Source: an uncultured Eggerthella sp.
GTDB lineage: Bacteria > Actinomycetota > Coriobacteriia > Coriobacteriales > Eggerthellaceae
Reading direction: 5' to 3'
Assembly: GCA_900548955.1 (NCBI GenBank)
Contig: URMQ01000042.1
Span: 1-11,631, forward strand
DNA: 11,631 nucleotides
In this document: in pieces, positions 1 to 5,790 of the stretch
How positions within the stretch are numbered: position 1 is the first letter of the stretch
Layout: every line of letters starts with the position of its first letter
The notes under the pieces: model-generated
Told to the model about the DNA's origin: nothing
Databases searched by the model: none
The model's input: only the letters and a program-made list of their open reading frames with translations
Position numbers and translations under genes: made by a program

Positions 1-354
1 AAATGTCAGCGATTGTTGTTAGAGGTCAATGTTTCGGGAGAAGAAAGCAAGAGCGGCTTTGCGCCTCAGGAAGTTATGGGGGTATTGCAGCGTGCTAAAG
101 GTTTGTCACATATTTCAATTGAAGGTCTTATGACGATGGCACCGCAAGGGAATTCACAAGCAATTATTGATACCTTTTCGGGACTGGCTCAGCTCAAAGA
201 AACTATCAATGTGTGGTTAAAAAAAGAAGATGCAGGCCTTTTGTCTGCTCTTTCTATGGGAATGACCGAAGATTGGCGTGTTGCAGTGGGCTTTGGCACT
301 ACGATAGTGCGAATTGGTCGAGCGGTCTTTAGTGATGCTTTTGAAGAGGCTTAA
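1..354 (+). CDS. yggS: YggS/PLPBP family pyridoxal-phosphate homeostasis protein, C-terminal part
   Basis: This is the 3' end of a gene that begins upstream of the window; the frame is open from base 1 and stops with TAA at 352-354. The family is a PLP-binding single-domain TIM-barrel protein (YggS/PROSC/PLPBP) that buffers free pyridoxal phosphate in the cytoplasm and has no known catalytic reaction. Visible hallmarks are LLEVNVSGEESKSGF near the start, the GLMTMAP segment in the middle, and the C-terminal phosphate-binding region LSMGMTEDW followed by GTTIVRIGRAVF. The PLP-bearing lysine lies in the missing N-terminal part. In actinobacteria and firmicutes this gene commonly sits between ftsZ and sepF, which matches the neighbour here. 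The gap to sepF is 141 nt, so sepF may also have its own promoter; an AT-rich TATAAA at 449-454 is a weak candidate, without a well-spaced -35. The family identification is secure. Confidence 0.93.
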   Translation, partial: KCQRLLLEVNVSGEESKSGFAPQEVMGVLQRAKGLSHISIEGLMTMAPQGNSQAIIDTFSGLAQLKETINVWLKKEDAGLLSALSMGMTEDWRVAVGFGTTIVRIGRAVFSDAFEEA

Positions 355-495
355 AGCACCTTGCCAGAAATACTTGCTAAAAGTTTCGCATTGAAGCTTT
401 ACGTCAAAGAGCTGGTAAGCACTTGAATTACGAGGCATTTTTCGAGAATATAAAGTTTACACGATTTAACAAACTAACCAGAAGGGTATTGAGAT

Positions 496-1476
496 ATGGA
501 TTTTCCCCGTCCCTCCGTTTCTCCAGGTAATCTTATTGGAGATTTGAAGGACCGATTTGGATTCGGTGGCGGTAAGCAGCAGCATAATTATGACGAAGAA
601 CCATATTATGATGACTATGACAATTACGGCTACGACGACAACAATCCTTACGATTCTGAAGATATGTATGCTACCCAGGCAGATCCCTATGACCGTCTTG
701 AGTACACCACGCGCTCTGCTGCGTCTCGTTCATCCCGAGCTTCTGGCTATGGAAGTTCACCTCATCTGGTGAGCTCAAGCGATATTCGTGCTACCACGAG
801 CGCTTATGGTGTTTCTGCCGCAGCAACTTCTTCGTACGCGTCTTCTTCCTATGGTTCATCTTATACCGAAGGTGGCTATACCGATGGTGGAGCAGGATCT
901 TTGTATGATGCTGGCTCATCAACATCGGAAGGGGTTGAATCTGAACAATATGATGTTCCTGCCACTACCTATACTGATTTTGTATCGCCCTATAAAGATC
1001 ATGCACGACAGAGTGGTTTGAGTTCTAGTGCAACGGGCACAACTGGAATAGGTGCCTCAAGTGCGGTTTCTTCTGGTGCCTCTCGTTCGTCAGGATTGGA
1101 TTCGCTCTTCGCACCTTCTACTTCGCAGCCGACTTCTAATTCAGATTTGCAGGATACATCGTTAGTGGACTCCGGTGCATCTGCAAGCGGGGCATCAATA
1201 ACTAGCCTATCGAGAGAAATAACGCTTTTGCAACCAGTTTCTTATGACGATGTTGCTTCGGTTGCCCGTTCGGTAAGATTGGGTAATATTGTAGTGCTTT
1301 CGCTGCGATCAACTGATTCTGCTCTCGCAAAACGAGTATTGGATTTTTCCTTTGGTGTAGCTTCTGCGTTGGATGCTAAGGTTGATTGCGTGGCAAACAA
1401 AACGTTTGTTATTGTGCAAGGCAGAGATCTTTCTCTTGAAGAACGTCATCGTCTTCAAAAGCAAGGTATTTTGTAA
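496..1476 (+). CDS. sepF: Cell division protein SepF with a long Ser/Gly/Tyr-rich linker
   Basis: SepF is a membrane-binding, FtsZ-binding protein that anchors and bundles the Z-ring. The conserved SepF domain is at residues about 241-315 and includes SYDDV, GNIVVLSL and AKRVLDFSFG, the usual beta-strand and helix hallmarks. The N-terminus has a short LIGDLKDRFGF segment (residues 13-23) matching the amphipathic membrane-targeting helix of the family. Between them lie an acidic tyrosine/aspartate-rich stretch (about 31-70) and a Ser/Gly/Ala/Tyr-rich low-complexity stretch (about 71-238). At 326 aa it is well above the roughly 130-220 aa usual for SepF, and the excess is all linker. A short tail (DLSLEERHRLQKQGIL) follows the domain. 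ATG at 496 has an AGAAGGG ribosome binding site at 480-486. yggT follows 37 nt downstream, so the two are probably co-transcribed. Identification rests on the C-terminal domain plus synteny and is strong; a role for the linker is inference. Confidence 0.92.
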   Translation: MDFPRPSVSPGNLIGDLKDRFGFGGGKQQHNYDEEPYYDDYDNYGYDDNNPYDSEDMYATQADPYDRLEYTTRSAASRSSRASGYGSSPHLVSSSDIRATTSAYGVSAAATSSYASSSYGSSYTEGGYTDGGAGSLYDAGSSTSEGVESEQYDVPATTYTDFVSPYKDHARQSGLSSSATGTTGIGASSAVSSGASRSSGLDSLFAPSTSQPTSNSDLQDTSLVDSGASASGASITSLSREITLLQPVSYDDVASVARSVRLGNIVVLSLRSTDSALAKRVLDFSFGVASALDAKVDCVANKTFVIVQGRDLSLEERHRLQKQGIL

Positions 1477-1513
1477 GCAAGGTAAGAAGAGCAGCTAAGG
1501 ACGTAGCGTTACC

Positions 1514-1768
1514 ATGATTTCGTATATTCTTGTTACTCTGGCTGATACGTATAGCTTGGTTATTTTCGTCTATGTCATGATGTCATGGATTCCTTCAAAC
1601 TCGGGCATCATTGGCGATTTGCGGTCTGCGCTTGGGAAGATTTGCGATCCGTATCTAGACTTATTCAGGCGATTTATCCCTCCTATTGGGGGAATGATAG
1701 ACATTAGTCCGATTGTTGCACTGCTTGTGTTACAGTTCGGAGTAAGGTTTATTGTTGCGCTCTTGTAA
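1514..1768 (+). CDS. yggT: YggT family integral membrane protein
   Basis: An 84-residue membrane protein of the YggT family (related to chloroplast CCB3/YCF19 proteins). Two hydrophobic segments are visible, about residues 3-25 and 62-84. They are separated by a short loop that carries the family signature: arginines followed by FIPPIGG and then IDISPI at about 52-67. Length is typical for the short, one-domain form. The biochemical role is not settled; the gene regularly lies between sepF and divIVA in Gram-positive bacteria, and a link to division, envelope or osmotic behaviour has been proposed from context. The ATG at 1514 is preceded by TAAGGA at 1496-1501, a somewhat long spacing. It sits 37 nt after sepF and 177 nt before divIVA. 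Confidence 0.88.
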   Translation: MISYILVTLADTYSLVIFVYVMMSWIPSNSGIIGDLRSALGKICDPYLDLFRRFIPPIGGMIDISPIVALLVLQFGVRFIVALL

Positions 1769-1945
1769 AAAACTGATACGTTGCACTGTAGTAGCATACG
1801 ATCAAAATAAGGTAACCAAATAACAATGTTGTTGTATTGGTATGGAACTGCTACATGAAACGCAACATACGAAACTATAAGTTGTTAAATTTGAGCTATC
1901 ATAGGAGCAGCTCATAGCAAATAGATAATACGTTAGGGGTATTTC

Positions 1946-2779
1946 ATGGCGATCACTTCCGCTGACATCCAGAATCAGAGTTTCAAGATCGAGCGTCGTG
2001 GTTATGACGTTGATGAAGTAGATGCATTTTTGGAGCGTGTAGCTTCCGAAATCGACGACCTGAATGATGAGATTGCTCGTCTTCGCATCCAGGCATCCGA
2101 GGCATCGGCTGCTGCACGTACTGAAGTTATTTCTCAGCCTGTTGTTGAAGAACATGTAGCAAGCCAAGAAGAATTGGCAGAAAGAGATGCAAAGATTGCT
2201 GAACTTGAAGCTCGTTTGCGTGAACGTAAGAGCGATGATAGTGCAATTGCACAAGCGTTAATTGTTGCTCAACGTACTGCGGATGAGATTATTTCTAAAG
2301 CAAAAGCTGAAGCCGAGCAGACTCGTATCAATGCCGAAGAAGAAGGCAAGCGTATTCTTGATAAGGCAAACACCGAAAAACAGCGTGTTATTGACCATAT
2401 CAACGAACTTTCTGCTAGCCGTGAACAGGTACGTGAACAGTATCAGGATATGCTCAAAGAATTCATCGGTTCTGCTACGCAGCGTTTATCCGAGATTGGT
2501 GGAGAAGTTACTGCTGGTATTGAACTTCCTGCAGAACTGCTTGAAACTTCATCAACCGCAAAGTCTGATAACGCTTCTCAGGTAGTAACAAGCACACCGG
2601 CTGCTTCTTCAAGTGCTGCTCCTAAGTGGGAACCAAGTTCTTCTGTTGCAACGTACACTACACCAACCGTAACTCCTGTTGTTAGTGCTCCTGCAACTCC
2701 TAAACCATCTGCAGCTTCCAAGGACTTTTCTGGATACGGTGATGCGGATGATTCCTTCACGTTCGACGATGTAGATTAA
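1946..2779 (+). CDS. divIVA: DivIVA/Wag31-like polar coiled-coil protein
   Basis: DivIVA is a peripheral membrane coiled-coil protein that gathers at negatively curved membrane (poles and septa). In actinobacteria it organises polar growth and division-site placement. The N-terminal lipid-binding domain is clear: SADIQNQSFKIERRGYD and then DEVDAFL, including the RRGYD turn at residues 17-21. Charged, Glu/Ala/Arg-rich coiled coil follows at about 30-55, 75-95 and 105-180. The remaining 75 or so residues (201-277) are Ser/Thr/Pro/Ala-rich, probably disordered, and end in an acidic SFTFDDVD tail. At 277 aa it fits the actinobacterial size range and is longer than the roughly 160 aa firmicute form. 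ATG at 1946 has a strong AGGGG at 1935-1939. The 177-nt gap upstream suggests its own promoter, but I could not fix a convincing -35/-10 pair; GATAAT at 1924-1929 is a possible -10. A terminator follows about 100 nt after the stop. Confidence 0.93.
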   Translation: MAITSADIQNQSFKIERRGYDVDEVDAFLERVASEIDDLNDEIARLRIQASEASAAARTEVISQPVVEEHVASQEELAERDAKIAELEARLRERKSDDSAIAQALIVAQRTADEIISKAKAEAEQTRINAEEEGKRILDKANTEKQRVIDHINELSASREQVREQYQDMLKEFIGSATQRLSEIGGEVTAGIELPAELLETSSTAKSDNASQVVTSTPAASSSAAPKWEPSSSVATYTTPTVTPVVSAPATPKPSAASKDFSGYGDADDSFTFDDVD

Positions 2780-2876
2780 GCACCACTAAAGCGTTTCGCA
2801 CGTTTTTACGCGCACTATGTAGAGCGTGTGTGTATAGTGAAGTGACGCTACGTATTAACAAAGACACATTCCTTAG

Positions 2877-2920
2877 ACGCAGTACTGTTGCTTTTTATTA
2901 AGCAAGGGTGCTGCGTTTTT
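2877..2920 (+). terminator. Rho-independent terminator downstream of divIVA
   Basis: An outer stem pairs 2877-2885 with 2908-2916 (nine pairs, one G-T wobble). An inner stem TTGCTT/AAGCAA pairs 2888-2893 with 2900-2905 around a six-base loop. The hairpin runs directly into five Ts (2916-2920) on the plus strand. The opposite strand has no T-run after the stem, so it acts mainly on plus-strand transcripts, ending the yggS-to-divIVA unit before the oppositely oriented rnpB. Confidence 0.8.
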
Positions 2921-3093
2921 GGTATAGAGGATCAACGCTGTGTCTATAGAGCCCTACGGTTTACTGTTTTTGGCCATGTCCTGCAGATTTTGGGAGAACA
3001 AGTAGGAAGTGCGTAACCTGAACTCAGGTTTGCTGATGCATTAGTTTTACTGATTGTTGTGACACATGCGAAGTGAGTCCGAAAAAGCGAAAG
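2921..3093. other. Non-coding gap between the divIVA terminator and the rnpB 3' end
   Basis: Together with 2780-2876 this makes just over 300 nt without a protein gene. No plausible gene, tRNA or transposon remnant is visible. It holds one notable element, a 16-nt palindrome at 3015-3030, and the minus-strand T-rich stretch following the rnpB P1 helix (complement of about 3081-3095), which may help end that transcript. Between 2813 and 2839 a weak CACTAT/ATAGTG pair with a 15-nt loop is visible, with no T-run. Confidence 0.6.
3015..3030. repeat. 16-nt near-perfect palindrome
   Basis: AACCTGA at 3015-3021 and TCAGGTT at 3024-3030 are perfect inverted copies around a 2-nt centre. There is no T-run on either side, so it does not read as an intrinsic terminator. 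It lies about 65 nt beyond the 3' end of rnpB and far from any gene start. A protein-binding site is possible but unsupported; the base pattern is what is seen, the function is unknown. Confidence 0.5.
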
Positions 3094-3467
3094 AAGAGTG
3101 GGTCTATAAGCCGGGTTCTGTAATCGGCAATCATTTATCTCGATTGCGTGTCACCACGCAACTCAAGCACGCAACCCGAACGCGCGGAAAGGCGGCCGCA
3201 TGGCGTTCCTATTTGCGCTTGCTTCAGATGGGGTTTACCAAGCTACATTGTTACCAATGTACTGGTGCGCTTTTACCGCACCGTTTCAGCTTTTCTCCCG
3301 CCACCTTTGATAGTATCTTGTGCGATAGCTATTGAAGGTGGCGGGAGAGTTTTCTTTTCTGTGGCACTATCCGTCGGGTCGCCCCGCCCAGCTGTTAGCT
3401 GGCATCTTGCCCTTTGAAGCCCGGACTTTCCTCATGCTAAGCACGCGATTGCCCGACCCACTCCGAC
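3094..3467 (-). ncRNA. rnpB: RNase P RNA (bacterial type A-like)
   Basis: The RNA subunit of ribonuclease P, the ribozyme that trims the 5' leader from precursor tRNAs. On the minus strand the 5' part carries the universal GAGGAAAGTCCGG (complement of 3421-3433). The 3' part carries ACAGAACCCGGC followed by TTATAGACC (complement of about 3103-3122). The two ends form P1: GAGTGGGTC (complement of 3455-3463) pairs with GACCCACTC (complement of 3096-3104). A 14-bp perfect helix, 3294-3307 with 3335-3348, fits the extended P12 stem-loop. The GATAAATGATTGCC segment before the 3' core is also typical. Ends are set from P1 and the promoter position and may be off by a few bases. The gene is convergent with divIVA and divergent from thiN. 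Confidence 0.95.
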
Positions 3468-3472
3468 CAGCT

Positions 3473-3481
3473 ATTGTATCA
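3473..3481 (-). promoter_or_regulatory. Extended -10 promoter of rnpB
   Basis: On the minus strand the sequence reads TGATACAAT (complement of 3473-3481), a TGn extended -10 with a five-of-six TACAAT hexamer. Seven bases downstream falls at about 3466, matching the 5' end expected from helix P1. No good -35 is present at 16-18 bp, which the extended -10 would compensate for. Confidence 0.65.
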
Positions 3482-3513
3482 GACCGTAGAAAACTTACCC
3501 AGAATCGCTTTTA

Positions 3514-3537
3514 AGGTACTGTAAAATGCCTACATTA
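3514..3537 (+). promoter_or_regulatory. Split motif upstream of thiN (copy A), possible promoter/operator
   Basis: AGGTACT (3514-3520) and CCTACATTA (3529-3537) flank an 8-nt spacer that completes TAAAAT (3522-3527), a possible -10. The same two blocks, in the same order, flank TACAAT in front of the thiC riboswitch at 4242-4263. Partial dyad symmetry is seen (AGGTA against TGCCT, one mismatch). Promoter function is plausible, since it lies 32 nt before the thiN start, but no good -35 is visible. A shared thiamine-related operator is inference. Confidence 0.4.
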
Positions 3538-3568
3538 TGGGTAGCGCGAAAATCTGAAAGGGGCATAA

Positions 3569-4243
3569 ATGAAGCGCTGTTTATTAGTGGGAGCTGCGCC
3601 CTCAACAGGTGAAGGGCTTGACTACATATTGCAAACCCAGTCATTCGATGCTCTGTATGCTGTTGACGGTGGTTACGCGCAGCTGGCGAAGCGCTCTCTT
3701 GTTCCAGATTCGATTTTTGGAGATTTCGATTCACTTGGTTCTACTCCAGATCATCCCTCGGTATATCGCTACGACACTCACAAAGACTTTACTGATATGG
3801 ATTTAGCAATTCATCATGCGCTGCGTTCTGGCTATGGGGAACTGGTGGTGTGTAACGCTTTTGTGGGTAGACTCGACCACACTATCGGGAATATGCAGCT
3901 ATTGATTCAAGCAGCTATGCAGGGTATTTGTATTTGGGGAATTGAGGAAGATGAAGCCATTGCGCCTGTGGTGGCGCCAGGGCCATTTTCGTCCCTTTCT
4001 TTTTCTGAGGGGGCTACAGGAATATGTTCAGTTCTTTCGCATAGCGATGTGGTTAGAGGGGTAAAAGAAGAAGGGCTTGAATGGAGCCTTGAGGGGGCTA
4101 CGTGCACTAACAGGGCGCTGTGGGGAATTTCAAACGAGCTAAAAGGAATGCCAGCACGCATTTCTATAGAAGAGGGTTCTCTTTGGGTTACCTTTCCTTT
4201 AAAGGAATTTTCCCGAGCCTATTATGACTTTCTGCAAGAATAG
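3569..4243 (+). CDS. thiN: Thiamine pyrophosphokinase
   Basis: Transfers pyrophosphate from ATP to thiamine, giving thiamine pyrophosphate (TPP) in one cytoplasmic step; this uses salvaged or dephosphorylated thiamine. Family motifs appear in order: AVDGG (31-35), GDFDS (51-55), KDFTDMDLA (72-80), GRLDHTIGN (100-108) in the N-terminal catalytic domain, then a beta-rich C-terminal thiamine-binding domain with GISNEL (186-191). The Asp-rich motifs are the metal/ATP-binding residues of the family. At 224 aa the length is normal and nothing is missing. ATG at 3569 follows GAAAGGGG at 3556-3563. It starts about 100 nt from the divergently transcribed rnpB. The TAG stop overlaps the start of the motif that precedes the thiC riboswitch. 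There is no riboswitch in front of thiN itself, so TPP need not feed back on it by that route. Confidence 0.94.
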   Translation: MKRCLLVGAAPSTGEGLDYILQTQSFDALYAVDGGYAQLAKRSLVPDSIFGDFDSLGSTPDHPSVYRYDTHKDFTDMDLAIHHALRSGYGELVVCNAFVGRLDHTIGNMQLLIQAAMQGICIWGIEEDEAIAPVVAPGPFSSLSFSEGATGICSVLSHSDVVRGVKEEGLEWSLEGATCTNRALWGISNELKGMPARISIEEGSLWVTFPLKEFSRAYYDFLQE

Positions 4244-4253
4244 GTACTACAAT
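4224..4253 (+). promoter_or_regulatory. Candidate promoter of the thiC-thiD transcript
   Basis: A -35-like ATGACT (4224-4229, four of six) is followed after 18 bp by TACAAT (4248-4253, five of six). Initiation about seven bases later would start the RNA just before the aptamer. The -35 lies inside the thiN 3' end, and the -10 lies between AGGTA and TACCT inverted copies. It is a sequence prediction only; read-through from thiN is also possible. Confidence 0.5.
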
Positions 4254-4263
4254 ACCTACATTA
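4242..4263 (+). promoter_or_regulatory. Split motif before the thiC riboswitch (copy B), possible operator
   Basis: AGGTACT (4242-4248) and CCTACATTA (4255-4263) repeat the blocks found before thiN, here with a 6-nt spacer. AGGTA (4242-4246) and TACCT (4253-4257) are perfect inverted copies that bracket the -10 hexamer, the geometry of a repressor site. No regulator gene is adjacent, so this remains a hypothesis. Confidence 0.4.
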
Positions 4264-4266
4264 CAT

Positions 4267-4345
4267 AAAGGGGAGCTTATTTTGCTGAGAGGAAGCGCAA
4301 GCTTCGACCCTATGAACCTGATATGGATAATTCCAGCGAAGGGAG
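4267..4345 (+). ncRNA. TPP riboswitch (THI element) controlling thiC
   Basis: The aptamer that binds thiamine pyrophosphate and turns down thiamine synthesis genes. Conserved blocks appear in order: GGGGAGC (4270-4276), GCTGAGAGG (4284-4292), a small GAAGC/GCTTC helix (4292-4296 with 4301-4305), GACCC then TATGAACCTGA (4306-4321), GGATAATTCCAGCG (4325-4338) and the closing AAGGGA. That last block continues into AAGGGAG (4339-4345), which is also the only ribosome binding site for the thiC ATG at 4352. No terminator or separate expression platform fits between aptamer and start codon. Control is therefore most likely translational, by masking the ribosome binding site when TPP is bound; this mechanism is inference. 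The P1 closing helix is not obvious by eye. Confidence 0.95.
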
Positions 4346-4351
4346 ACAAAG

Positions 4352-5704
4352 ATGACGCAAATTGATGCGGCGCGTGCAGGCATTTGTACGCCAGAAATGA
4401 AAGCAGTTGCCGCTAAGGAATATAAAACTCCTGAAGAAATTCGTGATGCGGTAGCAATAGGGCGCATTGCTATTCCTGCAAATATCAATCACACCACATT
4501 AGATCCCGAGGGCGTTGGTGAGGGTCTTCGAACTAAAGTCAATGTTAACCTGGGCATTTCGGGCGACTTAATGGATGAAGAAATGGAGCTTGAAAAAGCA
4601 CGTGTCGCCATCGAATTGGGTGCTGAAGGCATTATGGATTTAAGCAATCACGGCAAAACGCGAGAATTCCGTCGTAAGTTACTGGCAATGTCTCCTGCTA
4701 TGATTGGGACTGTTCCTATGTATGATGCCATCGGGTATTTAGAAAAGCCTCTTATCAGCATTACCGCGCAAGACTTTCTTGATGTAATTCGCGCTCACGC
4801 TGAAGATGGTGTGGATTTCGTTACAGTTCATGCTGGTATGAATCGTCGAGTTATTGAATCCTTTAAGGAAACAGGACGCTTGATGAATATTGTTTCACGT
4901 GGCGGCTCGCTCATTTTTGCCTGGATGGAAGCAACGGGAAATGAAAATCCCTTCTATGAGCACTACGATGAAGTTCTTGAAATCCTGCACGAATATGACG
5001 TGACTATAAGTATTGGCGACGCTATGCGTCCTGGATGTACCTATGATGCAAGTGATGCTGGTCAGATTGCTGAGCTGATTGAAATAGGGAAGCTTACCAA
5101 GCGCGCCTGGGATGCTGGAGTTCAAGTTATGGTTGAAGGTCCTGGCCATATGGCACTTGATGAAATTGCTGCCAATATGAAAATGGAAAAACGACTTTGT
5201 CATAATGCGCCATTTTATGTACTGGGTCCATTGGTGACCGACATTGCTCCAGGTTACGATCATATTACTGCTGCCATTGGCGGTGCTGTGGCTGCATCAA
5301 ATGGTGCGGACTTCTTGTGTTACGTAACGCCTGCTGAGCACTTGCGTCTGCCTGATGCTGATGATGTGCGTGAAGGGCTGGTGGCGACCAAGATTGCGGC
5401 ACATGCGGCAGATATCGCAAAGGGCGTTTCCCATGCGCGTGATGTAGATAATCGCATGAGCGATGCTCGTAGGCGCGTGGATTGGGAAGAAATGTTTTCC
5501 TTAGCAATAGACCCCACTAAACCGCGAAAGTATTTCGAAAGCGCACCGCCATCTAACGAGGGCACTTGTACGATGTGCGGGAAAATGTGTGCGGTTCGTA
5601 CTGTTAATACCATTATGGATGGTTTGGTGATTGACCTAGGTGACGAACTGAGCTCTTCGCAGGGCAATAAAGATGAAGATAAAGATAATTCGGATGATGC
5701 CTAA
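4352..5704 (+). CDS. thiC: Phosphomethylpyrimidine synthase (HMP-P synthase)
   Basis: A radical SAM enzyme that rearranges 5-aminoimidazole ribonucleotide into HMP-P, the pyrimidine precursor of thiamine, in the cytoplasm. The core is canonical: NINHTTLDPEGVG (44-56), VNVNLGIS (63-70), VPMYDA (121-126), SIGDAMRPGC (220-229), MVEGPGHM (260-267), TDIAPGYDHITAAIGGA (296-312), and a C-terminal iron-sulfur motif with Cys406, Cys409 and Cys413. His266 and His303 fit the family's metal ligands. At 450 aa it is the short form lacking the N-terminal domain of the roughly 630-residue E. coli enzyme. The Cys spacing is CX2CX3C rather than the CX2CX4C of E. coli ThiC. After the Cys motif an acidic low-complexity tail (about 431-450) is added. 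The TPP riboswitch in front and thiD behind favour ThiC over its relative BzaF (hydroxybenzimidazole synthase), which is the main alternative. Confidence 0.94.
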   Translation: MTQIDAARAGICTPEMKAVAAKEYKTPEEIRDAVAIGRIAIPANINHTTLDPEGVGEGLRTKVNVNLGISGDLMDEEMELEKARVAIELGAEGIMDLSNHGKTREFRRKLLAMSPAMIGTVPMYDAIGYLEKPLISITAQDFLDVIRAHAEDGVDFVTVHAGMNRRVIESFKETGRLMNIVSRGGSLIFAWMEATGNENPFYEHYDEVLEILHEYDVTISIGDAMRPGCTYDASDAGQIAELIEIGKLTKRAWDAGVQVMVEGPGHMALDEIAANMKMEKRLCHNAPFYVLGPLVTDIAPGYDHITAAIGGAVAASNGADFLCYVTPAEHLRLPDADDVREGLVATKIAAHAADIAKGVSHARDVDNRMSDARRRVDWEEMFSLAIDPTKPRKYFESAPPSNEGTCTMCGKMCAVRTVNTIMDGLVIDLGDELSSSQGNKDEDKDNSDDA

Positions 5705-5790
5705 AAAGTGACAATCAAGTAAGCAGAGAAGTTTCTTAAAAGCGATAATAGGATTGTTTAGTACTTAATTTGTTTGAAAGTGAGCGCGGC

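Noticed and set aside
496..1210. SepF linker as a frameshifted or fused separate gene
   Set aside because: The reading frame is continuous, starts from a good ribosome binding site, has the SepF membrane helix at its N-terminus and SepF domain at its C-terminus; the linker is simply low complexity.
2813..2839. CACTAT/ATAGTG hairpin as the divIVA terminator
   Set aside because: Only six pairs with a 15-nt loop and no T-run; the hairpin at 2877-2920 is much better.
3066..3514. Several overlapping plus-strand ORFs of 60-89 codons
   Set aside because: They lie antisense to rnpB; the conserved RNase P RNA motifs and the perfect P12 and P1 helices explain the sequence.
5320..5667. A 115-codon minus-strand ORF inside thiC
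   Set aside because: It is antisense to a fully conserved ThiC C-terminal region and shows no recognisable motifs.
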